Positions 39,103 to 48,273 of a stretch of DNA of 64,000 bases are shown one piece after another. The notes below the pieces were generated by a model. That model was given only the letters and a program-made list of their open reading frames with translations, ran no database searches and was not told the origin of the DNA. A program made the position numbers and the translations under genes. The first letter of the stretch is position 1. Each line of letters starts with the position of its first letter. Source of the DNA: Clostridium zeae. Lineage in GTDB: Bacteria > Bacillota > Clostridia > Clostridiales > Clostridiaceae. The stretch is taken from NCBI RefSeq assembly GCF_017312485.1, contig NZ_BMBA01000002.1, positions 1,106,635 to 1,170,634 of the forward strand, in the 5' to 3' direction.

Positions 39103-39468
39103 CTTCTCTACCTGCCCTTCATTTTTATATCAAAACTCTGTAATCGTTTGCCATGAATACATAATAACATCGTGTTTGAAACATTAAAATATTATAAACT
39201 TTAAAAACAAATTGTGGTCATAAAGAATACTTTGTTATATATTTAACGTACTATTTCCTGATAAATCTCATCAAAATAACCGCCTTTAGCAGTCTTTTTG
39301 TAGATAACACTTAAAGTTTTTATGCGTTTGTAGATCCTCTTAAATCGCTGACATACACATTAAAAGAGCGCTTGATCTTTAACTATCAAGCGCTCTTTTA
39401 TTAGCTTTAATAAATATATTCAATTTAATTATCATTTCTTTTATATATCACTTCTTTCTCATTTAGAT
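39103..39468. other. Intergenic region with malic enzyme promoter and MCP terminator
   Basis: The 366-base region carries the strong hairpin at 39361-39400 and must contain the malic enzyme promoter. I see no further conserved structure or small gene. Confidence 0.5.
39361..39400 (-). terminator. Terminator of the chemoreceptor gene
   Basis: TAAAAGAGCGCTTGAT pairs perfectly with ATCAAGCGCTCTTTTA around an 8-base loop. It lies 69 bases past the chemoreceptor stop codon. Confidence 0.85.
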
Positions 39469-41106
39469 TTATATATTGTAACCTTCAACGTTACTTTCTA
39501 GTACAGATGATATTCTAACTAGTTTCTTTGCTGTTATGGACATTTCACTTGTTATTGCTGCTTGCTCTTCTGTAGATGCTGTTACTTCTTCAGAAAGAGC
39601 TGCAATTTCTTGAGATTTAGCTGCTATACCTTCTACAGTATGTAATATTGTATTACTTGCCTTAGTTGTTTCTTGAAGAACTCCATGAACATCATTTATT
39701 TCTTTTGGAATGTCGTTTACTCTTGTGATAACTTCTTTAAAAGAACCAATGGTGTTATTTATATCGCTTCTGCTTTCTTCTACTATCTTAGTTACAAACT
39801 CTGTAGTATCATAAACCTCGTGAGTTGCTTGCATTATAGTGTTTACTAATTGAGTTATTCCCTTTGAAGATTTTAATACCTCTTCTGCTAATTTTCTTAT
39901 TTCATGTGCTACAACTGAAAAACCTTTCCCAGCTTCACCAGCTCTGGCTGCCTCTATAGATGCATTTAATGCTAAGAGATTTGTTTGTGAAGCTACTCCA
40001 TTTATAACATCAACTATTGAGTTAATCTGACTTATTGTTTCATCTAAATTTTCGACTTTAGTCTTAGCTAACTCAAAGGAATTCAACATTTCGTCTATAC
40101 TACCAGATAGCTTGCCTATACTCTCTGTACCTTTGTTAGCATCTTCTCTTATGGCCTCGCCATCATTTGATAATAAAGTTAATCTATTATTCACATTGTT
40201 CAAATCTAGAGCAAACTTTTGCAAAAGGCTTACGGCTTCCTCTAGAGATTCTGCTTGCTTCATTCCCTCTTGGGATACACTTGTTACTGAAATAGCTATC
40301 TCTTCACTAGAAGCAGCTATTTGACCTCCGCCATTTGAAATACTTTTTGATATATTACTTAAACTTTCTGATATAACCCTAGTTTTTCTAACAAGTTCCT
40401 TCATATTATTTCTAGTTTTAGTACTTGCAGCTGCAAGCTTTCCTATCTCATCCTTACTTTTAATTTCATATTGTACTGTAAAGTCTCCATCCCCTGCTCT
40501 TTCAATAGCGTCTTTAACAATTTCTATTGGCTTTGCAATTCTTCTTCCAATAAATACTCCTGCAATAGCAGATAATGTTAAAACCAATATGGCACAAATT
40601 ACACTTTCTATAATGGTACTTTTAATAGACTTTTGCATATTGTCAATAGATATTCCCACTGAAAGACTGTATACAACACTACTTCCATCTTTTATTGGAA
40701 TTTCTACGTTGTATGCTGGAGTTCCCTTCCACTCAAACATATATGAACCTGTATTTCCTTTAAATACATTGTCTAATTCTGAGGAATCGATTTTTTCCCC
40801 AATAGAATCCTTTGAAGTTCCTGCTACAAGTGTTTTATCTGTTGATATTACACCTATATAACACAATTCCCCATCAGAGTATTTGTATGTTGAGTCTATT
40901 ATACTTTGTATTGCATCTATATCTTTTATCCCTGCATTATCTATGCTTGCTCTTATATTATTCGCTAGGGTAAGTCCATCAGACTTCATTTGATTTTGTA
41001 TCCCATTAATCATTTTATATGTAAGAAATGATGTACAAATAATTATTACTACTGCAGAAATTAAAACAAAATTGAAGATTAATTTTTTTCTTATAGAATT
41101 AAACAT
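39469..41106 (-). CDS. Methyl-accepting chemotaxis protein
   Basis: The 545 residues show a membrane helix (about 10-30), an extracytoplasmic single-Cache-like sensor domain (about 35-165), a second helix (about 168-190), a HAMP domain (about 190-245) and a cytoplasmic signalling domain whose hairpin tip reads [26 protein letters not shown] precedes the ATG. An 18-base perfect palindrome at 41208-41225, shared with the NifU-like and MarR genes, overlaps the probable promoter, which suggests MarR-type control of a chemoreceptor. The ligand is unknown. Confidence 0.93.
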   Translation of the reverse strand: MFNSIRKKLIFNFVLISAVVIIICTSFLTYKMINGIQNQMKSDGLTLANNIRASIDNAGIKDIDAIQSIIDSTYKYSDGELCYIGVISTDKTLVAGTSKDSIGEKIDSSELDNVFKGNTGSYMFEWKGTPAYNVEIPIKDGSSVVYSLSVGISIDNMQKSIKSTIIESVICAILVLTLSAIAGVFIGRRIAKPIEIVKDAIERAGDGDFTVQYEIKSKDEIGKLAAASTKTRNNMKELVRKTRVISESLSNISKSISNGGGQIAASSEEIAISVTSVSQEGMKQAESLEEAVSLLQKFALDLNNVNNRLTLLSNDGEAIREDANKGTESIGKLSGSIDEMLNSFELAKTKVENLDETISQINSIVDVINGVASQTNLLALNASIEAARAGEAGKGFSVVAHEIRKLAEEVLKSSKGITQLVNTIMQATHEVYDTTEFVTKIVEESRSDINNTIGSFKEVITRVNDIPKEINDVHGVLQETTKASNTILHTVEGIAAKSQEIAALSEEVTASTEEQAAITSEMSITAKKLVRISSVLESNVEGYNI

Positions 41107-41207
41107 ATTCTCCTCCTACACTCCACTGAATCTTTACTGTATATATTACAATTTTTTTACTGTACCCAAACTTATTTGTAGTGACTAATACTTAAGTTAT
41201 ACATACA

Positions 41208-41225
41208 TTTCGTACGCGTACGAAA
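41208..41225. promoter_or_regulatory. Palindromic operator, chemoreceptor copy (putative MarR site)
   Basis: TTTCGTACGCGTACGAAA is an 18-base perfect palindrome. On the minus strand it overlaps a weak -35 and the spacer before TATAAC, about 100 bases upstream of the chemoreceptor start. The 16-base core is repeated exactly at 41538-41553 and with two changes at 42026-42041. Confidence 0.75.
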
Positions 41226-41296
41226 CATATGTATAATAAACTTCCTTATAGTTAAATCTAATTCAATATATTAAATTTGTATTTAATATTTACTTA

Positions 41297-41518
41297 TTAA
41301 ACGCCTATAACTTCCTTAACTCCAGGAACCTCTTGCTTTAATCTTTCTTCAATTACCATCTTTATTGTCATCATAGCTCCAGGGCAATTTCCACAAGCAC
41401 CTTGCATTTTTACGCTTACAACACCATCTTTGCTTACATTTACAAATTCAACATCTCCGCCATCCATTTGAAGCATTGGTCTTACTCTTTCTAGTGAATT
41501 AATTATTAATTCCTTCAT
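41297..41518 (-). CDS. NifU C-terminal-domain-like protein (Fe-S scaffold/carrier)
   Basis: This 73-residue stand-alone NifU C-terminal domain has MDGGDVEFV (18-26) and the cluster-binding C42-x-x-C45 in GACGNCPGA. Related small proteins (NfuA core, YutI) carry [4Fe-4S] or [2Fe-2S] clusters to target proteins. The operator palindrome at 41538 lies just before its ribosome site (AAGGAGA), so expression is likely controlled by the MarR-type protein encoded upstream. No other Fe-S assembly genes are nearby. Confidence 0.9.
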   Translation of the reverse strand: MKELIINSLERVRPMLQMDGGDVEFVNVSKDGVVSVKMQGACGNCPGAMMTIKMVIEERLKQEVPGVKEVIGV

Positions 41519-41537
41519 ATAAATCTTTCTCCTTTTT

Positions 41538-41553
41538 TTCGTACGCGTACGAA
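41538..41553. promoter_or_regulatory. Palindromic operator, NifU-like copy (putative MarR site)
   Basis: TTCGTACGCGTACGAA, a perfect 16-base palindrome 20 bases upstream of the NifU-like ATG, immediately before AAGGAGA. A repressor bound here would block transcription start or early elongation. Confidence 0.75.
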
Positions 41554-41566
41554 TATTTTAATTAAT

Positions 41567-41590
41567 AAAAAATGCCTCTAGAGCATTTTT
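41567..41590 (-). terminator. Terminator overlapping the MarR stop codon
   Basis: On the minus strand AAAAATGCTC and GGCATTTTTT flank TAGA and form a short stem followed by T's. The TAG stop of the MarR gene lies within it. Confidence 0.6.
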
Positions 41591-42012
41591 ATTATATTTT
41601 TAATTGCTTTATCTATATTATTCTCAAAGATTTTCCTTTGATCTACATCAAAATCACTTAATAGTAAATCTAAAAATTCTTTTTCTATAGCTTCAAGTCT
41701 ATGTTTTATGCTTATAGCCTCAGGTGTTAAACTAATATATACACTTCTTTTATCTTCATTGCATATACATTTATTTACTAATCCTTGACTTTCGTATTTA
41801 TTTATTATGTCAGACAAAGATGATTTAGATATTTTCCATATACTTGCTACTTCATTAAAAATCATTTTTGATCCATCATCAGGTAAAATACCAAATAATG
41901 CTGTGTGATTTTGTAATATAGGCAATCTCTCATCTTTTATTTTTTTTGTCAAAAACTTGTTGGATGCCTCATTAATTTTATTTATTTTACTAACGATGCA
42001 TTTATTTTGCAT
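41578..42012 (-). CDS. MarR family transcriptional regulator
   Basis: The 144 residues form a winged-helix MarR protein: dimer helices at both ends, recognition region SIWKISKSSLSDIINKYESQ and wing CNEDKRSVYISLTPEA. I chose ATG at 42012 because AGGTGG lies 5 bases upstream; the GTG at 42021 has no ribosome site. A near-copy of the palindrome TTCGTACGCGTACGAA lies 14 bases upstream, suggesting autoregulation, and exact copies lie before the NifU-like and chemoreceptor genes. Cysteines are present near the N-terminus (Cys5) and in the wing (NKCICNED), so redox sensing is possible but unproven. Confidence 0.9.
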   Translation of the reverse strand: MQNKCIVSKINKINEASNKFLTKKIKDERLPILQNHTALFGILPDDGSKMIFNEVASIWKISKSSLSDIINKYESQGLVNKCICNEDKRSVYISLTPEAISIKHRLEAIEKEFLDLLLSDFDVDQRKIFENNIDKAIKNIIKML

Positions 42013-42025
42013 TTTTACCACCTCA

Positions 42026-42041
42026 TTCGTTCGGGTACGAA
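42026..42041. promoter_or_regulatory. Palindromic operator, MarR autoregulatory copy (imperfect)
   Basis: TTCGTTCGGGTACGAA differs from the exact core TTCGTACGCGTACGAA at two positions. It lies just upstream of the MarR ribosome site. An imperfect site would fit weaker autorepression. Confidence 0.65.
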
Positions 42042-42403
42042 TTAATTATAATATCATTATATAGTACTGTCAACATATTATTATTATATCCAAAAACTTA
42101 TTTTATTAAGTAAAATAGCTGCTGAGCCCTCTTAAGTGACAAAAGAAAAACATAATAAAAGCTTTACAACTTCTTATAACTTAAAAACCATGAGAGAATG
42201 CAAGCAATTAAATGCAATAAAGAGATTCAATTTATCCTAAGGATTAAATCAATTAATATGAACGGATTTAATAATTTAATAAACTTGATAAACAGTAATA
42301 AATACCATATAATATTTTTAAAGAAAACTTTTAACACCGTATCAAGTTAATATAACTATCAATTATGTAAAATATTAAATTAATAATTTTAGTGGAGGAT
42401 ATC
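42042..42403. other. Divergent intergenic region MarR / DUF975
   Basis: About 360 AT-rich bases. Beyond the MarR operator I see no further hairpin, operator or gene; it must contain the DUF975 promoter. Confidence 0.45.
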
Positions 42404-43216
42404 ATGTGGACTAGAAAAGAATTAAAGGACAGAGCTAAGGCAATCTTAAGCAAAATATATTTAGGAGCACTTGGGGTTAGTATAGTAATAGCCTTGGCCG
42501 GAGGCAGTCCGAGCTGGAGTGGAAGCAGCTATCATTCAAGTAACACAAGAAATGATTTCTACTCAGGCATCAATAATGGTTTTTCAAATAATGTACCGAA
42601 TAATTTTCATTCAACTATCTCTAATGTTTTTCCTATTCACTACCTGTTGCCATTTTTACTATTTGGACTTATAGCAGTATTAGGAGTAGCTGTTCTACGT
42701 ATATTCCTTGGTTATTCTCTTGAGGTTGGCGGACGAAGATATTTTATTAAATCAGCCCAATATAAAAATAACAAAGGATGCTTTAGTTTTGGATTTAATG
42801 GATATAACTATGGTGGCATAGTAAAAACAATGTTAGTATCAAAAATCTTTATCTTCTTGTGGACTTTGTTATTAATAATCCCTGGTATAATAAAATCCTA
42901 TGCATATAGCATGGTTCCATATATACTTGCTGATAACCCTAATATAGGAGTTAAGAAGGCAATTGCTTTAAGTAATGAAATGACCAGAGGTCATAAATTT
43001 GATATGTTCGTATTAGACTTATCCTTTATAGGTTGGTACCTCCTAGGTGCTTTAGCTTTCGGAATAGGTATAATTTTTGTACTTCCTTATCAAAATGCTA
43101 CAGCTGCTGAATTATATTTAGTATTACGTAGAAATGCATTAAATAGTGGTTTTTGTACCTACGAAGACTTATTATTAGACAGAGCTGAACCATATGGTGC
43201 CGATAATATATGGTAA
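42404..43216 (+). CDS. DUF975 family membrane protein
   Basis: The 270 residues begin MWTRKELKDRAK, the standard opening of DUF975 proteins, and contain about four or five membrane segments. A Ser/Asn-rich loop (about 27-75) follows the first helix. The conserved GRRYFIKSAQ and IPGIIKSYAYSMVPYILAD stretches are present. The function is unknown for the family. The ATG at 42404 follows GGAGGAT with good spacing; an in-frame GTG at 42392 lies before that site and is unlikely. It is monocistronic with a terminator at 43262. Confidence 0.85.
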   Translation: MWTRKELKDRAKAILSKIYLGALGVSIVIALAGGSPSWSGSSYHSSNTRNDFYSGINNGFSNNVPNNFHSTISNVFPIHYLLPFLLFGLIAVLGVAVLRIFLGYSLEVGGRRYFIKSAQYKNNKGCFSFGFNGYNYGGIVKTMLVSKIFIFLWTLLLIIPGIIKSYAYSMVPYILADNPNIGVKKAIALSNEMTRGHKFDMFVLDLSFIGWYLLGALAFGIGIIFVLPYQNATAAELYLVLRRNALNSGFCTYEDLLLDRAEPYGADNIW

Positions 43217-43261
43217 TACAATAATTCATAAAGTATTTACAGTGAAAACCTTATTTATTTT

Positions 43262-43313
43262 AAAGGAGTGTATTTAGGAGAGCTACTAAGCTACTCCTAT
43301 TACACTCCTTTTT
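43262..43313 (+). terminator. Terminator of the DUF975 gene
   Basis: AAAGGAGTG pairs with CACTCCTTT and an inner TTAGGAG with CTCCTA, followed by TTTTTATTT. Confidence 0.8.
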
Positions 43314-43467
43314 ATTTATATTTTAATACTATATCTATATTCATGCGTATCTTTTATTAATATTTTTGCTATTACTTACAATCAACTTTTTATATTCGCT
43401 ATAATAAAAATTAATGTTGAATTTTAAGTGTAATTACTGAAAGTACTATTTACTATCTCTAATCTAA

Positions 43468-44574
43468 CTATTTTTTCTGATCAAAAATGCATCTTCTACC
43501 ATAAATTTTGTAACATTGATTACAAGAAACACATCTAGGTGCTTTGCAATCTCCACTTGCCCATTTATTTATAAGATCTGGTTCACTGATCATTGGACGA
43601 CCTAATGCGAAGTACAGTATATTTGTACTATTCAGTATTTCATCCATAACTTCAATATGTCTGTTCCCACCAGTTAATATAACTGGAATATTTATTTCTT
43701 GAGCAAGCCGTGTGGCATGTTCTCTAAAGTATGATTCTCTATCTTTTGATATTGCTATTTTGGTTCTTGCTGGGCCTAATCCCTCTTTATTTACACTTAA
43801 ATTTGATTCATCACCACCACTAACCTCTATTCCATCAATTCCTGCTTTCTCAAGAATTTTAGAAACTTCTATACTTTCCTCACTGGTTAGTCCATCTCTT
43901 GTAAAGTCCTCAGAATTAATCTTAATAAATATAGGAAACTCCTTTCCTACTACATCTCTAATTTCTTCAAATACTTCTAGAACAATTCTAGCTCTGTTTT
44001 TTATGCTACCACCATATTCATCTGTACGAACATTGTAATATGGATTTAAAAATTGGCTAAGCAAGTATCCATGTGCAGCATGAATTTCTACTCCATCAAA
44101 ACCTGCTTGCTTAACTCTTGCTGCTGCTTTTCCATAGGATTTAACTAGATACCTTATATCCTCCTTACTCATTTCAACTGGTACAACCCCAGTTAACTCA
44201 TTCTTAATATTAGAAGGCCCCCATATTATAGAACTTGGTGGAACTAAGTGGGTCATTGAACCTCCATATACAATTTGCATCACAATATTAGCTCCATTAC
44301 TATGAACCATATTCGTTAGCTTTTGATATTCTTGTAAGAAACTATCATCATAAATTCCCATCATCCCTGGATTAGGTTGCTCATTCTTCTCAACAAATGC
44401 ATAACCAGTAAATATTGTTCCTATTCCACCTCTCGCTAACTCTTCGTAAATATGAAATAATTCTTCTGTCATATGTCCATCTTCTGTGGCAAGGCCTTCC
44501 CATACAGCGGCTTTAAAGAACCTGTTTTTTAGTTTCATGTTTTTGATAGCTGTAGCTTCAAATAAATTCTTCAT
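43468..44574 (-). CDS. NADH:flavin oxidoreductase, old yellow enzyme family
   Basis: The 368 residues form an FMN-binding barrel: LKNRFFKAAVWEGLA near the start, the active-site region HAAHGYLLSQFLNP with the HxxH/N pattern, and GGNR / ALGRPMISEPDL at the phosphate end. The C-terminus keeps a cysteine set (CVSCNQC, then C eight residues on) like the [4Fe-4S] site of dienoyl-CoA reductases, but the second, NAD-binding half of those enzymes is absent. The ATG at 44574 follows GGAGGG with six-base spacing; the earlier in-frame ATG at 44604 has no such site. The divergent HxlR regulator at 44684 probably controls it. Substrate: electrophilic alkenes or quinones are typical, not determined here. 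Confidence 0.9.
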   Translation of the reverse strand: MKNLFEATAIKNMKLKNRFFKAAVWEGLATEDGHMTEELFHIYEELARGGIGTIFTGYAFVEKNEQPNPGMMGIYDDSFLQEYQKLTNMVHSNGANIVMQIVYGGSMTHLVPPSSIIWGPSNIKNELTGVVPVEMSKEDIRYLVKSYGKAAARVKQAGFDGVEIHAAHGYLLSQFLNPYYNVRTDEYGGSIKNRARIVLEVFEEIRDVVGKEFPIFIKINSEDFTRDGLTSEESIEVSKILEKAGIDGIEVSGGDESNLSVNKEGLGPARTKIAISKDRESYFREHATRLAQEINIPVILTGGNRHIEVMDEILNSTNILYFALGRPMISEPDLINKWASGDCKAPRCVSCNQCYKIYGRRCIFDQKK

Positions 44575-44683
44575 TATCTTCCCTCCAAATCTTGTACTTT
44601 TCATGAACCTATTGTATAATCAAACAAATTCAAAAGAAAGTATGCACTTTTTTGTTAGGTACTATCGAAAAGGAGAGTAATAA

Positions 44684-45016
44684 ATGTTTGATAAAAATAT
44701 TGTGGACATCGAACCATTTTCATATGCTTTGTCATTAATAGATGGCAAATGGAAAATGCATATTTTATTTTGGTTATGGAAAACAAATACCTTGAGATAT
44801 GGAGAATTAAAAAGAGCTTTAGGTACTGTTACTCATAAGATGTTAAGTAACCAGTTAAAAGAATTAGAATCAGATGGTTTAATTATTAGGCAAGAATATC
44901 CTCAAATTCCACCAAAGGTAGAATATAGTTTATCTAACAAAGGCTTATCTCTAATGCCTGTTATGCAGGCACTTTGCAATTGGGGACACGAAAATATAGA
45001 AGATACACAACCATAA
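44684..45016 (+). CDS. HxlR family transcriptional regulator
   Basis: The 110-residue winged-helix protein of the HxlR/YodB type has LIDGKWKMHILFWLW (17-31), RYGELKRALG and the wing region PPKVEYSLSNKG. Relatives YodB and HypR sense quinones or disulfide stress through a cysteine near residue 6-14; here no cysteine occurs at that position and the only Cys is near the C-terminus (ALCNWG). Divergence from the flavoprotein gene (109 bases apart) suggests direct control of it. GGAGAG supports the start. Confidence 0.9.
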   Translation: MFDKNIVDIEPFSYALSLIDGKWKMHILFWLWKTNTLRYGELKRALGTVTHKMLSNQLKELESDGLIIRQEYPQIPPKVEYSLSNKGLSLMPVMQALCNWGHENIEDTQP

Positions 45017-45024
45017 GTGCAAAA

Positions 45025-45118
45025 GATGAACCACTTCGATTCGAAATCTATTTTTAAAACTCTCATGAATTCTGGTGAAAAAATTTAAAAATATAAACTT
45101 TACTACGAAGTGGCTCAT
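45025..45118. repeat. Dispersed palindromic repeat, full-length copy (second subtype)
   Basis: GATGAACCACTTCG and CGAAGTGGCTCAT form outer arms; AAATCTATTTTTAAAAC and TTTAAAAATATAAA form inner arms around ATGAATTCTGG. The interior is nearly the same as in the copy at 54560-54662 and differs from that at 29541. It lies between the converging HxlR and sorbitol-6-phosphate dehydrogenase genes. Confidence 0.75.
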
Positions 45119-45164
45119 ATACTTTTGTTTACTTTATGCGATTATTGTGCTCAACCTACTTAAA

Positions 45165-45986
45165 TTATCCTCTAGTCTTTCCACCAGCAATATTATAAGT
45201 AACCCCATGTATATAGCTTGCCCTCTCTGATGCTAGATAGCAAACTAAATCTGCAACTTCTGATAATTTACCGGATCTTCCAAGTGGAGTAGTTGAAGTT
45301 TTGGCATATCCAGCTCGTAAATTATCTATTGTAATTCCTCTAGTATAAGATAGTGCAGTTTCATAATCTAAGGTTCTTAATCCAGTAGCTTCTAGTATCC
45401 CAGGTGCTACTCCAACAACTCTTATCCCTAACTTTCCTAGCTCCTTTGCCCATGATCTTGTGAAGGAATTTACGGCGTTCTTTGTAGCTGCATAAATGCT
45501 TTGACCTTCTGAGCCTTCAAGTCCACTTTCTGATGACATATTTATAATTACTCCTGATCCTTGTTGTAGCATTTCTCTAGCAGCTGCCTGTGCACAGAAA
45601 AACACTCCCTTAACGTTTACATTTACTATTTTATCAAAAACAGCTTCATCTAACTCGTACTTTCCATTAGCTTCTTTAGGATCTACTAATAATCTAGGTA
45701 TATTTATCCCGGCATTATTTACTAGTATATCGATCTTCCCAAAGCTTTCTTTTGTATTTAAGATCATTGCTTTTACACTTTCAAAATCAGTTACATCTAT
45801 TCTTTGATATAGTAACTTCCCGCTATTATCATTTAATTCAAATTCTGGTGCATTCACACTCATGTCACACACTACCACATTTGATCCGTTATTCAAAAAT
45901 TCTTGTGCTACAGCTTTTCCAATCCCAGATGCTCCCCCTGTAACTATCACTGTTTTTTGTTCTATATTCAACCATGATTTTGGCAT
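45165..45986 (-). CDS. srlD: Short-chain dehydrogenase, probable sorbitol-6-phosphate 2-dehydrogenase
   Basis: The 273 residues carry TGGASGIG (16-23), the NNAG motif, the catalytic Ser and YAATK (YxxxK) and a C-terminal NIAGGKTRG, all classical SDR features. Gene context identifies it: it follows the complete glucitol PTS operon on the same strand, so it probably oxidises sorbitol-6-phosphate to fructose-6-phosphate with NAD. The sequence resembles the lactobacillal GutF type. A 280-base gap separates it from the EIIA gene, so it may have its own promoter as well. GGGGGAAT precedes the ATG. Confidence 0.8.
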   Translation of the reverse strand: MPKSWLNIEQKTVIVTGGASGIGKAVAQEFLNNGSNVVVCDMSVNAPEFELNDNSGKLLYQRIDVTDFESVKAMILNTKESFGKIDILVNNAGINIPRLLVDPKEANGKYELDEAVFDKIVNVNVKGVFFCAQAAAREMLQQGSGVIINMSSESGLEGSEGQSIYAATKNAVNSFTRSWAKELGKLGIRVVGVAPGILEATGLRTLDYETALSYTRGITIDNLRAGYAKTSTTPLGRSGKLSEVADLVCYLASERASYIHGVTYNIAGGKTRG

Positions 45987-46266
45987 ATTTATTCCCCCTA
46001 TATTACGTCAGTATTACAAGTTTCATTGTTTTGCAGATTTACTAACCTTTTTTTAGTTTTCTCTCTACAATTTGCACTATAATTATATATTTATATCATT
46101 ATTTAGCTGTCCAATTATAAAATTATATGAATCTTTGATTTTATATTTTAATGAAGTTTAAGCTACACATAATCTACTTGCAGTTCTTGCATAATGAGTT
46201 TTAATGCAAATCACTTTATCAATAATTGACTAATATCTTAAAACTTCTTATAATTTAAATAGATAA

Positions 46267-46632
46267 TTAATTTCTGATTATTTTTATGATTGTACCAACG
46301 CCAATTGGTGCAATTTCTTTTTTTTCTAGATATAAAGTTCCACCTACCTTAGCTTCTGCTTCTCCTAGAAAGTTATAGGTTATATGGCCTAACTCATTTA
46401 AATTTGTATTTACCAATTCGCCTACTGCCTTTATTTTATATCCAATATCATTTAAATAAAGCATATCTTCTGGCTTGATTTCATCTATTAGATTATTTTC
46501 ATAGTGGATAAAGCAGTATTCCTTCAAATCCTCTGGAGCATCTTCCTTAAAAGTTATAAACATATTTGCTTTAAGGAACTCTTGGGCCTTCTTACCTACA
46601 TCTTCTATTCTTGTTCTATATATTACCTTCAT
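46267..46632 (-). CDS. srlB: PTS glucitol/sorbitol transporter subunit IIA
   Basis: This 121-residue cytoplasmic phosphocarrier relays phosphate from HPr to EIIB. It shows ITFKEDAPEDLKEYCFIHYE (26-45), which corresponds to the conserved region of E. coli SrlB, with His43 the probable phosphorylated residue. Length equals the family norm. It ends the cluster of PTS genes, 36 bases after the EIIC2 gene. Confidence 0.92.
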   Translation of the reverse strand: MKVIYRTRIEDVGKKAQEFLKANMFITFKEDAPEDLKEYCFIHYENNLIDEIKPEDMLYLNDIGYKIKAVGELVNTNLNELGHITYNFLGEAEAKVGGTLYLEKKEIAPIGVGTIIKIIRN

Positions 46633-46668
46633 AACCTTGTCCCTTTCTTACTTAATTCACTGTCATTG

Positions 46669-47235
46669 TTAACTATATAATCCAAAGCTCACAATCCATG
46701 CTATTACAACTGTTGGTGCACCTGTTAAGAATCTTGAATATAATACTGATGGAACACCTACCTGTACAGTATCTGCTTCAGCTTCTGCAAGTCCTAATCC
46801 AACTGGAATAAAATCTGCTGCTGCTTGTGCGTTTATTGCGAATAACGCAGGTAAAGCTAAATGTGGTGGTATACTTCCTTTTCCGATTTCAGTACCTATT
46901 AATACTCCAACTATCTGAGCAATAACAGCACCAGGCCCTAAGAATGGTGAAAGTAATGGAAATGAGCATATAAGAGATAACACTATTAATCCTCCAACAT
47001 TACCAACTAGTGGTGTAAGTAGATGTGCTATCCAAGTACCAATTCCTGATTGATTTATAATACCTATTAGTACTGCAACGAATGCCATAAATGGTAATAT
47101 TGTATGAATAACTGTATCAATAGTATCTCTTCCTGCTTGAAATAATGTACTACTTATATTTCCTAAAGCTATACCTATCTTTCCTACTATTCCACCGGTT
47201 TGTTGACTAATTTTCTTTTTTGTATCATAACCCAT
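46669..47235 (-). CDS. PTS glucitol/sorbitol transporter IIC domain (C-terminal half of SrlE)
   Basis: The 188 residues correspond to the membrane half of E. coli Srl[11 protein letters not shown] at the start, [47 protein letters not shown] and a closing [13 protein letters not shown]. In E. coli EIIB and this domain are one polypeptide; here the break falls in the linker, with a separate stop, a 32-base gap, a ribosome site (AAAGGAGG) and an ATG. It is a true split gene, not a frameshift, because both ends are properly formed. Confidence 0.92.
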   Translation of the reverse strand: MGYDTKKKISQQTGGIVGKIGIALGNISSTLFQAGRDTIDTVIHTILPFMAFVAVLIGIINQSGIGTWIAHLLTPLVGNVGGLIVLSLICSFPLLSPFLGPGAVIAQIVGVLIGTEIGKGSIPPHLALPALFAINAQAAADFIPVGLGLAEAEADTVQVGVPSVLYSRFLTGAPTVVIAWIVSFGLYS

Positions 47236-47267
47236 TGAATTTGCCTCCTTTATTCTAAATATTAAGT

Positions 47268-47639
47268 TTACTCAACTACTTGAACATCTTGTGGTCTTAC
47301 TGCCGAAACATATATATCTTCTTTTATAAACATTGCCAAAGGGCCACTTCTACCTGTCTTCATAATATTTACTGTTGGAATCTTCTTCTGTGGATATATG
47401 CCACATCTTAATGTTCCTCCACAGTTAATTACGACACAAGCAATCTCATCATCTTTAACCCCTTTTGTAAATCCATCTACCAATTCACATCCTGTTAATT
47501 CTGCTATTTTCACAGCAGTTTCTGGCCTAGCTCCTCCAGTGATATAAACTACTTTGCTTCTTTTTTCTGTAGGTTGTATTACTAACGGGCCGCCCCATCC
47601 GCCAGATCCTTTACTTATCTTCACTTTTTTGTATTCCAT
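47268..47639 (-). CDS. PTS glucitol/sorbitol transporter IIB domain (N-terminal half of SrlE)
   Basis: The 123 residues match the EIIB part of Srl[17 protein letters not shown] (8-23), [14 protein letters not shown] and [20 protein letters not shown], with Cys73 and Cys79 as candidates for the phosphorylated cysteine. It is encoded apart from its membrane partner immediately downstream. AAAGGAG supports the start. The enzyme passes phosphate from EIIA to incoming sorbitol. Confidence 0.92.
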   Translation of the reverse strand: MEYKKVKISKGSGGWGGPLVIQPTEKRSKVVYITGGARPETAVKIAELTGCELVDGFTKGVKDDEIACVVINCGGTLRCGIYPQKKIPTVNIMKTGRSGPLAMFIKEDIYVSAVRPQDVQVVE

Positions 47640-47678
47640 ATTGCTTCAACTCCTTTTCTTTTTTAATTCATTTTGATA

Positions 47679-48242
47679 TTAATTACCTAGCTTTACTTCA
47701 GTACTTAATTTAACGCCTTGTTGTCTTTCTACATACGCAGTTGTAAAATCTGTTATCCAGCCTCTAAAGAAGTTGGTAACCATACCAACAAGTAGATATC
47801 TAATAGCTAAGTCTGTAGTTGAAAATCCTAATTTAGTAACACCTGCTGCAATTCCTAAGAATACAAATAGCTCTCCTGGGTTAATATGTGGAAATAAACC
47901 ATTCATTGTGTGACAGGAAAAACTTGCTGCTGCATAATAGCTTGGTTTGTATTTTTCAGGCATAAATTTTCCTAAAGATAAAGTCATCGGATTGGCAAAA
48001 ACAAATGTGCCTATTACTGGTAATATTAAATATCTTGTTACTGGGTTTTTAGAACATTTTGCTGCTAACCTCTCTATTTTTTCATCACCAATAAATTTTA
48101 TTATTGCATTCATTGTTACAAGTAATGCTATTAATAATGGTACTATACCTGTTACAAAGGATACGAACTGGTTACCACCTGCTCTGAATAAATTCATGAA
48201 ATTATCTGCGCCTTTTGCTAAAATCTCAAATATTTGTGACAT
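47679..48242 (-). CDS. srlA: PTS glucitol/sorbitol transporter subunit IIC
   Basis: The 187 residues match SrlA/GutA throughout: [18 protein letters not shown] (29-46), [40 protein letters not shown] and [13 protein letters not shown]. With the separate IIC-domain protein it forms the membrane channel for sorbitol. It is co-directional with gutM (31-base gap) and the split EIIB and IIC genes. Confidence 0.94.
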   Translation of the reverse strand: MSQIFEILAKGADNFMNLFRAGGNQFVSFVTGIVPLLIALLVTMNAIIKFIGDEKIERLAAKCSKNPVTRYLILPVIGTFVFANPMTLSLGKFMPEKYKPSYYAAASFSCHTMNGLFPHINPGELFVFLGIAAGVTKLGFSTTDLAIRYLLVGMVTNFFRGWITDFTTAYVERQQGVKLSTEVKLGN

Positions 48243-48273
48243 AAATGAACCTCCTGATTTTTATATTTTAATG

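Noticed and set aside
46669-47639. Frameshifted srlE pseudogene
   Set aside because: Both halves have proper starts, stops and ribosome sites separated by an intergenic gap, so it is a stable split.
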